From positions 73,229,864 through 73,293,863 of the forward strand of contig NC_067196.1 in assembly GCF_000699445.3 (NCBI RefSeq): DNA of 64,000 nucleotides, read 5' to 3'. This document shows positions 31,716 to 42,800 of the stretch, in pieces (within the stretch, counting starts at the first letter, position 1; each line of letters opens with the position of its first letter). The notes under the pieces were generated by a model. That model was not told the DNA's origin. It ran no database searches and saw only the letters and a list, made by a program, of their open reading frames with translations. This stretch comes from Schistosoma haematobium. Taxonomy: Eukaryota > Platyhelminthes > Trematoda > Strigeidida > Schistosomatidae. The position numbers and the translations under genes are program-made.

Positions 31716-33400
31716 TTCTACTGAGATCGTGGGGCCAGGCAATTTGAGCGTCAAGTTTTACTTTAAACACACGGACCTACAGCATTCATTACAGAATGAC
31801 AAGTACTATAATACCTAAGCAAAATAAGGAGGTCAATAAATTCTTGATCTATAATGTTGTTCCGCCTACTTTTCCTCTGCTCCACTCTCATGGAAATGTC
31901 GGTTTGACTGACCTATTAGATAGACAAATGTCATTTTGGTTTGATAATAATAACAATAATTTATTCTCAAATAAGTCTGTTACACGAAGCATGCCACTTT
32001 ACAGGCAAGATCGAATAGTTACAGAAGATACAGTCTTCACTGTTGTGTGTTACTCAGTTACGTTGATATGTCATAAGGTACACTGATTACAGAATTATGG
32101 TAGATAACACTTCTCACATCTGAATGTATACAACACCAGTAAGACTCGTATATGACAGTTGGTCCCTGTTGAATGTTACTTTATATCTTTCACTCATATT
32201 GAATATATTGTTCCATCTCCAGCCTGAATGTGTTCTCCATCATATATTGGCAATTGTTACGATGCCATGAATCAGTGTAGACAACCATGTGGCTTCCACG
32301 TAAGATCTCATAGACTAGGCAGTTACATTATGACAAATCCGCAGTTTTAGGATCAGGTCTATTATTAGAACAGTTCTAATATCATAGAAGACCATAATTC
32401 TACACACCCACAGAAGCATATTAGAAGGGGAATAACACAGGCTGTAGGCATCCTGTCCTTACTACACAAATCCTTAAGCCATTTTGAAAACCGTCCGGCA
32501 ATACCATGATTTTCTAACTTCAATAGCAGTCCTTGAAATTACCTTGAAGTTACCCGGGTCACTGAAGTCTTATAGGATGGATGTATGCTATATTTCATTT
32601 AACTTCTAAGATGTACTTCATTATGCTTTTATCATATTGTATCTGCATGGATGTAGTTAGTCATGCTTTTATGATGAAGAGCTGGACCTTCACTGGAAAG
32701 CAATGTGTCAGGATTAATGCAGGTTCACCAACCTACTATCCTCATTACTGAAGACTGAAATGGGTAAAAATTGAGCACTTAACTTATCTAGTTGATGGCT
32801 TATTAATACTTATTCTACTTTACACTATATCTTCAGTATAAATGTTCCTTCACCCACACCCATAGTTTAGATTCCATTCAATATTCTCAGAAAATTTCGT
32901 CATAAGCACTCCATATCGATTGTCGTAAGCGATTCTTAGGGTTACATTAAGAATAATCACTCACAGGTCTCAGCCATCATTCGGCTTTTGTGAAATTTGT
33001 AAAATATAAGACAATGATAAAATCACAGGGAATTGAGGGTTTTCATATGACCAACAAACATATTAGGTTTAACTATGCACAAGTTAGTCTGGGAACTACG
33101 ACCTCGTGACACACATAGTCCCAACTCCTAACCCCACGATTCATAAGGCTTTACCTAGATGCCCCTAAACTCTGACACCTAGCTGTGATAATTTTCACCT
33201 CGAAACCTATAAACCCTAGCTTTCAACTCTAATACTTTTGACTTTAACGTAATAATCGTTATAGTTTATTCGTCGAGAAAATCATTATCCAATCTTTCTG
33301 AAATACAAAATGTATTCAAAATCATGATGCCAATCAATGGAATTTTAAAAGCAAAATTTTAAAACTGTACTAATATTCAGTGAAGACTTTCTTACTGTTT
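31716..33400. other. Unassigned, possibly further Gypsy-type relic
   Basis: The right flank of BEL-2. The first 100 bases on the plus strand have a weak RNase H-like reading, but the rest (for example the open frame 31796-32086) has no motif I can defend. No gene is recognised here. Confidence 0.35.
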
Positions 33401-33404
33401 ATTT

Positions 33405-34760
33405 GTCGCTCAAGGCTCTCGGAATCGGGTAGGATTACGGAGCTTATATTTGTAAAAGGTATTTGGTTTCAATTGCACAGAGTTTTGCAAATGTAGCTGT
33501 GTAATGTCATATCCTGGATATTTAGTCGTTCTTACTACCGGTGGTATTACTACTATCTCTGTTTTTTTTTCAGTCTTCAAAGGTAGAGGCGAGCTAGTGG
33601 CCCTTATTAATTCTCGTGATTTTCCGGTTCTGAGAAAATCCATCCTTCAAAACAGTTTTTGATAGAGTTCTGGTAAAGAATTCCAACAATTTACGACTCA
33701 GTGCATGACGTAAAACTCTAAACGTAAACGATTTGATCTCGGTTTTAGAACTTTCTTAGGATACCCTTTCAAATGATCAGTCCTAGGTGGAAGAAACAAA
33801 TCAGACAATATTAATGCAAGCGCTTACTCAGTGAGCGTTACACCAGTATTAGTTCACCTCTCAACATGCGGTAAGATGGCGCAACTAAATTGGGGTGTAT
33901 CAATCTGTCTTCATAAGGTAGGTCAGAAAGACCTTTCACTATTTTTACTCCTGACTGTTGGACCACTTCAATTATATCTGCTTCATATTTAAAACAAGGA
34001 CTGTCTAATTGTCTTATTCTGAGTGAGGCTCCACATACATTGAGTGTAATAACGTAAATATTTTTTCAACTAAAGTACGAAATGACTTGCAAATACTCCG
34101 TATGATCCGAAAGTTTCCAAAACTGACTGTATTATACTTACTCGTAGTTCTAAAGTCATGTCTACTTATGATTTCCCGATTTTCACAATCCAGAATTCAC
34201 GGAATAGCATCCCGTTTGTCGTTTATTTATGCAAATCATCCCAGTGATCGGTTCGCATTACCATACTCTTGCTAGAATTCACTTCTAAGGACCACCTATT
34301 TCAGTGCTCATTCATTGTATTCAAATCTTCCCGTAATCGTGTCTTATCAGTCACACTTTATCGGTTTCCAGACTTTAATGTTACCCACAAACTAGACGGT
34401 TTTGAAACTCTAGATAAGTCATCTATGTAAATTGAAAAAGAACAGGATCTCAGATTTTCCCTTGAAGAATTCAATAATAAGGCATTTACTTCTCTCACCG
34501 GTTTTCTTCTTTCTCTGAGCAAGTCATTTATCCAATATCTCACTCTACGATTGATGTCAAAGCTTTCCAGTTTTAATTTAAGACTTAGGTGAAGTTTTAT
34601 CGGTTTTATTTAGATCAGCAAGAACTATCTACTGAAATATTCTTGTCTTCCTTCGTAGTTTTGTCTTCTCTTGTAATGTGAAGATTAGTGAGATATCGAA
34701 AACCTATCCTAAAATCTTGTCGTCAATTTCCGTTCGTGTTGTTGTGTGAATCAGGTTCTA
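33405..34760 (-). mobile_element. CR1/jockey-type LINE relic
   Basis: Minus-strand pieces in order: KLESFDINRRVRYWINDLLR (near 34580-34520), a fused and deleted VNALLLNSSRENLRS, IYIDDLSRVSKPSSLW (near 34430), TRLREDLNT (near 34340) and LEVNSSKSMV. Towards the C-terminus are MWSLTQNK (near 34035), RTDHLKGYPKKVLKPRSNRL (near 33780-33720) and VVNCWNSLPELYQ (near 33690). This order is that of the RT tail of CR1/jockey-like LINEs, a type known in schistosomes from SR1 and related elements. The motif C block appears deleted, and many stops make it a fossil. The last open part (33643-33410) is a C-terminal tail. Confidence 0.72.
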
Positions 34761-36190
34761 TGTTGATTGTGATTGACTGACCTACTACTGAAATACACCA
34801 ACTTCTACTGCTCATTTAAATGGTTTTTCTGCTGACCTCAACTATTCAGACTAAATAATTTCAGTGATTTTCTCGCAATATCTTCCTCAGTTTAACAAAA
34901 AAATGGAAATTTCAGTGTAAGAAAAAAGGAGAAATGGGGAAGTTAAGCGATATTTTCTTTCTGCCCGGTTATTTATACATTATTTTTCATTAATTATAAT
35001 TTTTCTACAAACTCATTACCTTTACAATACGCTTTGTGAAAGACGTGATGCATGGTGTTTGTGTCATATAATAACAATGTTTACAGTGGGTCTATACTAA
35101 AATAAAGAAAATAATATACAAATGATTTATTCAAAGCTACCCGGCTTCTATCATTTGCATATGCGTCTCCTATCTAGAGAAAATTTTAAAACGAAAAAAT
35201 ACAATTGTTTGTCGTAGCATCTCTTAAATGCTTAGTACAGCAATACTGCTGGAAATAATATCACGGATACTACTAGAAACTTAGTTGATTCTGTCAGAAT
35301 ACTACCAAGCAACTGAAATTTTAAATTGGAACAGTAAACGGGATTTTTAAAAATGGAATTGACCATCTATGTCATACATAGTATAATGACTTCAGTTTTT
35401 TAACCTGTTAACAGTCTGAAAAATCTCAACGTTGATCATAAAAGTATGGTTTAGTTGATGATATAACAAGTCTTAACCTCTCATTTTTGGTCCAAAAAAG
35501 TATTACGTGGTACAGGCTAATCATCATCTCATATCTTGTCAGGTTGTAAAACCAAAGGTTGGTGATGGGAGATTTAGTGATTGCTCAAAGAATTATATAA
35601 ATAGTTCCCAATGCTGGTGTAATAATACTGTACACTACAGGTTTCAATTAAGATGGTTTCCGCAGTTTTTCTCCCATCCAAAACGTAAAAATTAATGACG
35701 CAGATTTACTCGAATACCTCTAGATGGATGGTTTTCGTAGGTATTTAGTTCCACTATGTTGTGGTGCAGCCATAGGTGAGTGTTACCTAGTGGGATATCA
35801 GCTATAACTCTAACGACAAATTCGATACAACATGCAATAGCACTATTCTCCTTTAGCTCTAGTTACTCCTAAAAACAATTCTTAAAGAAGTTTATCGGGA
35901 AAGACCGGAGGAGATTGCATTTATATTCATTTAAATTAGATAATGTATCGATCAAGTTCAATGACTATTAACTGAGCGGCCGTCATTTGAATGCAAAATA
36001 ACAAGTAATTTACTAGTACACTGAAAGGCCTTGGAACCCAATAAGCTAGCTTCATACGAAATAAATCAACATAAATGGTAATGCATCGAAAACTGATGAA
36101 CATAATTCACTTTGAATCAACATATGAGTGTTAAAATTGTCTCCTTCCCAAATGTCGTATTTGGGAACTTAGCACCCCTAATAGTGAGAA
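34761..36190. other. No gene recognised
   Basis: AT-rich intergenic DNA. The open frame 35507-35695 has no recognisable motif. The last 80 bases before the SR2 fragment (about 36110-36190) have an even base composition that may belong to an unrecognised repeat. Confidence 0.4.
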
Positions 36191-36194
36191 GAGT

Positions 36195-36945
36195 CCACTC
36201 TCTCAAAATCCCCTCGAATACTCACGGAACTATAGCTCCTGGCATCGAAGTCCTACTCACTGGCTTGTTGCTCGTTTGCTTCTCTGCATTCAGCTTGTGC
36301 CTTGACTTCCTCTGTTCCCGTTTGACTGTTGTTAGTTGCTGTCTTCTTGTCTCTCCTTTCTTGAATCTTGTCCAGGGTTTTGACGGAGATCCATTCCTCG
36401 TGACGGTACCTCTTGCGACCCAGAACCTCCTCACATGTTGAAGTTAGTACTTCTTTGATCCTTTTCCATTTGTTCTCCATAATAGTTTCTTGTTTGAGTA
36501 GATCCTGTAAGGCTTGGGACCTGTTGTTGATTGTTATCTTGAATTGGTTGAGTTTGTTGGTATCTCGTAGGAAGGCTGTATTGAACCTTCGTAATACTGT
36601 TTCTCCAGCTGTCCAATGTTTCTTTAGCTTCATTTTCATCTTGGCACCTATAATCATTTTGTTGGAGGCACATCAATTTGCAAATCTCTCACCATTCTCG
36701 TTCCTTGCTTCCAGTCAATCTATGTCGTCCTATATCTTCATACGCGGTGTTGTTCATCTCGGCTTTCATCATCAGGCGTCATAAGTCCTCCTTGGTCTAA
36801 TTTGTTTATCCTGGTTTGCGTATTTTTAGCAAGGTTGTTTTTCACGGGAGGGGGTTGCTGACCCCATTCCAAACCCTCCTCCTTCACCCGGGCTTGGGAC
36901 CGGCAGTAACCCTAGAAAAGCTACAGGCGGAGTTGCAACTCATTT
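36195..36945 (-). mobile_element. SR2-like LINE 5' end with two internal deletions
   Basis: Read on the minus strand it begins with a GC-rich 5' leader (gtagcttttctagggttact, then an aggaggagggtttgg stretch, 36945-36830). It then jumps into the middle of the endonuclease (NTAYEDIGRHRLTGSKERE, near 36750-36695). It jumps again to the linker between endonuclease and RT (MKLKKHWTAGETVLRRFNTA, LQDLLKQETIMENKWKRIKE, HEEWISVKTLDKIQERRDKK). The copy ends at about 36195 before the RT. It cannot be active. The family is the one at 7106-8309. Confidence 0.75.
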
Positions 36946-37845
36946 ACATATATGATAAGTGCTAATTGAAGAGTAGATGTAAGCATCGTTATATCATCTG
37001 GTACTTAATCATACTTTCATGACCTAAAATTTCTCTATCAATATATTTAAAAAAAACATAAGTTACTGGACTAAACTAAATAACTTTTTCTACAAATATA
37101 ATGTCTTTTTAATATTTTCCATATATTCAGGGTCCATTTATTTTGAAACAATTCGTTCAAGCCTGAACGAAAGTTCACATAAATTAATAATATAGTTCGA
37201 TTACTGGGATCAAATAGAATATATGTGTGAGGGAACGTTGAAACTGAAGATTTAAGGGTAGTTAGAATAAGTGTTAATAAACCATCAGCTTGATAATTTA
37301 AGTACTCAACTTTCACGTCATGTGTCACTAATATGTACTTTAATCCATCTATGCGATTACTTTTTTAGTTAATTTCTTTCATACAATATTCAGGATGTAC
37401 TATCCTTAAATTGGTGGATTATTTTTTTACTCCTTTCCATTACGTCATTTGTTCGTCTTAAAAGTAAGTAGGTATTACATTCTCTAAACTATAAACGTAT
37501 GAATATTTACTGTACTCCCATTGGTCAAGTGGGTTTTCCACCATTAAATCACTGGTTCAAAACCTGCTCCATACATTTCATTTATGTAGCTTGGTAGTTG
37601 TATTCTTTAGCCCTCTTAGGCAAAACATCGTCATACCCAATGCAGAACCTGGCATATATATATGCATCAATACAAGTTGCCGCACTATATCAACATAGCA
37701 AGGTCCTAGAGTAGCGGTGAGTATTAGTATTCGTGGGAGCTAAGAAGATTAGACTCAGAGAATATAATTCGAGAAGAAAATGCGTATTAGTCATATAGGT
37801 AAACTTTCAAAATAATTAAGAAACTTAATATCTAAGGGGAGACAA
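36946..37845. other. No gene recognised
   Basis: Intergenic. A weak tRNA-like segment (ggtcaagtgggttttccacc, then tcactggttcaaaacc) at 37530-37575 may be another SINE remnant. The minus-strand open frame 37071-37328 has no motif or splice context. Confidence 0.4.
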
Positions 37846-37849
37846 AGAG

Positions 37850-39100
37850 TGAATGAACTTGGCCCATCGAGAATGATTGTGAGCCATTTCATCCAGTGTC
37901 TTGTAACCATCGCTTACGATAATCATGCAGACTCCAACCTGGTATTCTGAACTTTTCTAAATGGCTCATTTCGATAGCCACTAACTTTACAGACTGATGC
38001 TGCGTTTTGGTTCAGTCGGACTTGACTTGGTTCTAACCTCCTACACCATCTATCATTCCCCATCTAGGTAAGCGGTGGCTGGATATACTCGATAAATGTC
38101 CAAACCGTCCCATTTGTTGGAAATTCGCTATATCATCAACTAATTTTCCACATTTATCTAACATAAGCATTTGTCATTTAGTAGTCTCAACATACTCCAG
38201 TAATGTTTTAAAGGCATCTATGACTAAATACTATTAACCAATGAATATCCTCTATTTTTAAAAGCTTTCACGACTACACAGTAAAACAGCGTACTGCTGA
38301 GTGGCGCACTAGTTCTTTGGTTGGCAAACATACATCTCGCCTACACCACAGATGGTGCAAGTTAGCAAAGGCAAGCGAGCTTCATGAATTCGTGCCAAAA
38401 TTTCATCAGACATCAATCCATGAAGGCTGATTAGACTTCCAAGCTAAGTGTATTTGCTGATGCTCTCAGCTACTTCACCCCCTGTCATTGGTTTAGGCAC
38501 TGATGCAGAATAGTCCTAAAGCAACATCTTACATTTGAAGAGATAGGAATACATCTAGTGCATGCTAGCACTGTTGCTCAAGAGTAACGGAGGAATGAAT
38601 TTTTCCGATCCTCACTAAGCAGGATTGTCATATCCATATTCTAAGTCAATAAATAAATCTCCCAGTAAATGATCAATTCTTGAAAATAAAATGATGACAG
38701 CATCCTCTCTAAAAGAATGAGTATGAGGAAATCAAATAAAAAATTGTGGAAGCCAACAAACCTGACGAACATCATCCAATGTTATCGATTCTGATGATAG
38801 TTTGCCATAAACTGTGACCCGACCGGTGATATTCGAGTAGAGCTCGTATATGGCTAATGTATTTCTTCAGTACCCTTTACAATGGCAGGCTTTGCTATAA
38901 AACCTGTCAGTTTACAGAATCGAACACCGCCCGGAGGTCAAGAAATAAAACAGGTTGGGAGTCACTAGGTATGTCTGTAATCCAGGAACTAACAAAGAGT
39001 GAATATTTGGTTTACACATCCACGTCCAGGTCTAAAGCCACCCAGCCTGGTTTTCCTGGGTTCGCTCTTCATGAGCTCTGATTGTGGCATCAGATTATTA
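37850..39100 (-). mobile_element. RTE-type LINE family B relic, RT to 3' end
   Basis: Minus-strand pieces: GGFRPGRGCVNQIFTLC (near 39035-38985), a decayed AVFDSVN motif A (near 38920), YSNITGRVTVYGKLSSES (near 38850-38790), then DDIANFQQMGRFGHLSS (near 38140) and PGWSLHDYRKRWLQDTG (near 37935-37890). These follow the order of an RTE-type RT and its C-terminal region. Many stops and gaps occur. It ends about 440 bases upstream of the first CTR9 exon, so the CTR9 5' flank is largely LINE-derived. Confidence 0.72.
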
Positions 39101-39520
39101 TTAAGGCTAGTATATTAGTCACATAGATTCTTTTGTGTTTATCACTAGGACATATCCATAATTTCTTATGAACCTGAACGATCGGCGATTGAGATCAGTC
39201 AGATGGGATTACTTCCATTTCTCAAACTCTTGCTAGTATCACGATAAACTTAGATGCTAAAACTGGACTACACCTTTGCATATCTTCTGGGTTAATCCAT
39301 CTTAATCCAGCCAATGAGCTGCTACTTTATGGAAGCCATACATAATTTCCTATAGTATGGTTTAGTTTTAATTACAATGTGCCTGTTTAAATGAATTTCT
39401 CTATGGGAATCATGCTGACAATATCTTTTCAGTCCACGTTATGATGCACGTTGTTTATACTGTAGCATGAAGTTTTTCACTGGTTTACTGTGAACTAGTG
39501 ATTCTGTTATTAACATTCAT

Positions 39521-39538
39521 GATTGCTGTTCATTTTAG
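39521..39538 (+). promoter_or_regulatory. Splice acceptor of first visible CTR9 exon (candidate trans-splice site)
   Basis: gattgctgttcattttag precedes the exon. The codon overlapping the acceptor in frame is TAG, so translation cannot start upstream in the same exon. Position 39539 is phase 0. A flatworm spliced leader ending in AUG, as described for schistosomes, would be joined exactly in frame here. A conventional upstream exon ending in phase 0 is the alternative; I did not find one. Confidence 0.55.
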
Positions 39539-39864
39539 ATTTCTGTTAACTCGGATTATGGCGGATTGCCTACTGAAAATACCATTGAAATACCATTAAG
39601 GGGAGGTGACGAAATAATTGAACTTGACACAGACCAGTTGCCCGATGGTGAAGAAGTGCTCAACATATTAAATCAAGAAAAAGCTCCCTTGCAAATTTGG
39701 ATCACTGTTGCTATTGCTTACTATAAAAAGAAATTATACGATGATTTTGAAAAAGTTCTTGAGGAAGCATATCTAAATGCAGCTGATCTTCAACCATATC
39801 ATGATAGCGACTTGGTTCGATTGCTAGATATGCTTGCTAATTATTATGGTCGTAAAGCTTACAA
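39539..39864 (+). CDS. CTR9: CTR9 first visible coding exon
   Basis: Reads [20 protein letters not shown] onward and ends YYGRKAYK, with donor aa|gtacga leaving phase 2. Homology to other CTR9 proteins starts within the first fifteen codons, so at most a few N-terminal residues are missing. No in-frame ATG exists in this exon before the conserved region. The ATG at 39558 is out of frame. Confidence 0.93.
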
Positions 39865-42800
39865 GTACGAGTAATTACTTGGCAAAAACTATCTTCTTTT
39901 TTATTGAATTCGCTAAACGCTTGTTAATCTGCAATATTTTCAACACTTCTGACACTGTTTTCTCTCTAACATTTAATTTTCAGGTTATTTTTATCTATGT
40001 ATTATTACATTTTTAACAATTTAGTTACATTCCTGAACGAAAAAATATGGTTTAACTAGGGTTTCACAGCATCGTTAATGAATTTTTAATTAGTTCAAAT
40101 GTCAAAGTTTTATTTTGAAATGGTGGAGAAGATTTGTAGCTCAAGTGGATGATTTTAGGGGAGTTTTATTTTCCTACTTGTATTTAAGTCATCTCCAATG
40201 AAACTTTATGAGCAACAAAATAAGTACTGTTAAAACGGACAAATGTACAGATTTGTGTTAGAATGACTATCTTATCATCTTAGATATTGAATCAATACCG
40301 TTCACTAAAGACCAATTCAATGAATCACGATACTTGATTATATGAACTCCAAGTCTCATCAACTATCAGAAACCATATATAGACAACAACGACATTACAT
40401 TATCAAACAGTACAAAAAAGTTAACAAGTATGGTCAAAGTGGAATATTAGTTAAATCAGTTTTAGATATAGGATAGTCTCTTATATTCAGTGTAGCCGGA
40501 TATATATGTCTTCACACATCAACTAATCATGGATTACTTTGATCGACACAAGCTTATATTATTTAATTTGCTTTTGTATATTGTAATTCTGATCACAATA
40601 CAATCCCAGATCAACAGATATGTTCATTGTATGGTATTGAATGAAAGGAAATGATTTTCCAAAAAATATCAGAAAATCTTCTAAAATTATGGATTAGGGG
40701 TACTAATTTTCAGAGCGTTTGTTTATACGCGTAATGCGAGATATATAGGGCATATGTTTCTTGTTGCTTAAATTGAATAATTAATTATTCTACAATTTTC
40801 ATTTTCAGTCTTGGATTATCTATTGCGTTGTTAACAGACAAATAATTCATAGTTGTACTATCTTGACTGAGTAGTTTTTTCAAATGTTAATAGCAGCTTT
40901 AATTCATATACTCAACCAATAGGATAGTAATTCATTTTTTGACGTACACTTGACTAAGATCTAGAGATCAGACATCTAATCCATTTCAATAATTTTAGCA
41001 AGCCTATTCAGTTGTCGTAATAATCATATTTTATGAAGGAATTATCTATTGATATATATGGAAACAAGTATTTAAAAAGTTTATTTTTGTATAATTTACA
41101 GAGAAAAAAGCAAGGATAAAAAGAACCAATTAATTGCTCAAGCAACTAGACTTTTTACGTCAGCTGATCGAATTGATATGTACGATCAAAAGCATCTATT
41201 GGGCCGAGCGTTCTTCTTTATCTACGAAGGTGAAAATTGGAGTCAAGCTGATAGTCAATTAAATTTTGTTTTAAATCAAGGTGCTCCGAGTGTACCAGCT
41301 TATCTAGGCAAAGCATGTATTGCATTTAATAAAAAAGAATATAGAAATGCTTTGGGATTTTATCGTAAAGCATTACGATTACAGCCAAATTGTCCAGCTA
41401 CTGTTCGACTTGGAATGGGTCATTGTTTTTTTCGATTGGGCAATATGGAAAAAGCCCGTTTAGCGTTTAAACGAGCTCTGGATTTAGATCCAGAATGTGT
41501 TGGTGCATTAGTTGGATTAGCTGTGTTGGATCTTAATGAAAAAACTCAAGTAAAGTTCTTTTTTTTGTCACATTTATATTGTTGTGTAAATTATTTGACC
41601 AGTCGGGGCTTACAACACATCGGTGCTCTTTTTTGTAAGGTAGAAGATAATTTCACTCTTAATTTGTGGAACTATGTAAAATCAAAATGACTGTTTTTTG
41701 TGAGTCATTTACGTTTTGACCATAGGTAGAGTAAATGGTGAAGTTCTTGTCTTCGTTTTAACCTTCTCCTCCCAAAAGAGTATATGCATTACGCATTATA
41801 AACAGTTTCAATTAGGCAGTTTTCTATAGTCTGAAAATCGTAGTTATGAAATGTAGGTACGGGTTACCACGTTTATTGTCTGATAGAAACTCACTTTTAT
41901 TTTACTGAAATAATACTTATTTTATTGAGTAGTTGAATTATAAATAGTTAGAACAAGTTTTAATAAAGTATGTCCCATCATTTACTTGGTGGTTTATTGA
42001 TTAAAACATCTTAACTTCTGACCATTGAATCACAGATTTGAACTTGACTCCACCTTCGGTTTATTAAACACTTGCATAGTCTTCCCATTATCTTCATACA
42101 AAAATATCGTAGCTCAAAGCCAAGTGCACATATTGTACTAGGTGGACTGATTTACACTAGTATAACAATTTGAGTTGGTTATATGAGCGGCTGACTGCTT
42201 ATTTCATATATTGAATAAAATTTGTTAATCCTTGTCTTAATTATAGTGCACTGTTATTGGTCATTACTAATAAAAAATTGTTAGAATTGAATGCTTTTAT
42301 GTTGCTACTATAAAGATCCTAACGACAACATAATCGATTTTTTGTGTGACTTCAACATACCACACAGACAATAAACTTGTTTTACAACAAATTCTGTGAG
42401 CCACACAACAGTGTTTAATAAGCGGTCAAATCTATCCATTAATCCATATTTAAGCACAGTTTTTGTACTTCATACAGTTGTCGTAGGAATTCTCAAGGTA
42501 TTGCGTTCTTCCATCTGGGATGATATGATCGTGTGAAGCTTTCATTCTCTTTCTAGACACACACTTCGAGAGATGTGAGGTATTAAAAATGCTTTACAAG
42601 TAATTGAGGCAAGCAGTCATAGGAAGACGAATCTATGGTGTACATTTTGCGCGTGAGGCGAAATTTAGATTGTTATGACCGAGAAGTAGAATGTTAGTCG
42701 AGATTTGAACGCTGTGATATGGTTTGAGTGAGTAATGGCACAAGATCATATTTTTGACTTAAGCAGACGAATGATTAGAAATCATAGACAAGACCACTAG

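Noticed and set aside
31796..32086. 96-codon open frame right of BEL-2
   Set aside because: No motif, an asparagine run from a microsatellite-like stretch, and no splice context.
36112..36784. Plus-strand open frames of 109 and 123 codons
   Set aside because: They are antisense to the SR2-type minus-strand coding fragment.
39558..39600. ATG at 39558 as the CTR9 start codon
   Set aside because: It is out of frame with the conserved CTR9 sequence and would not read into it.
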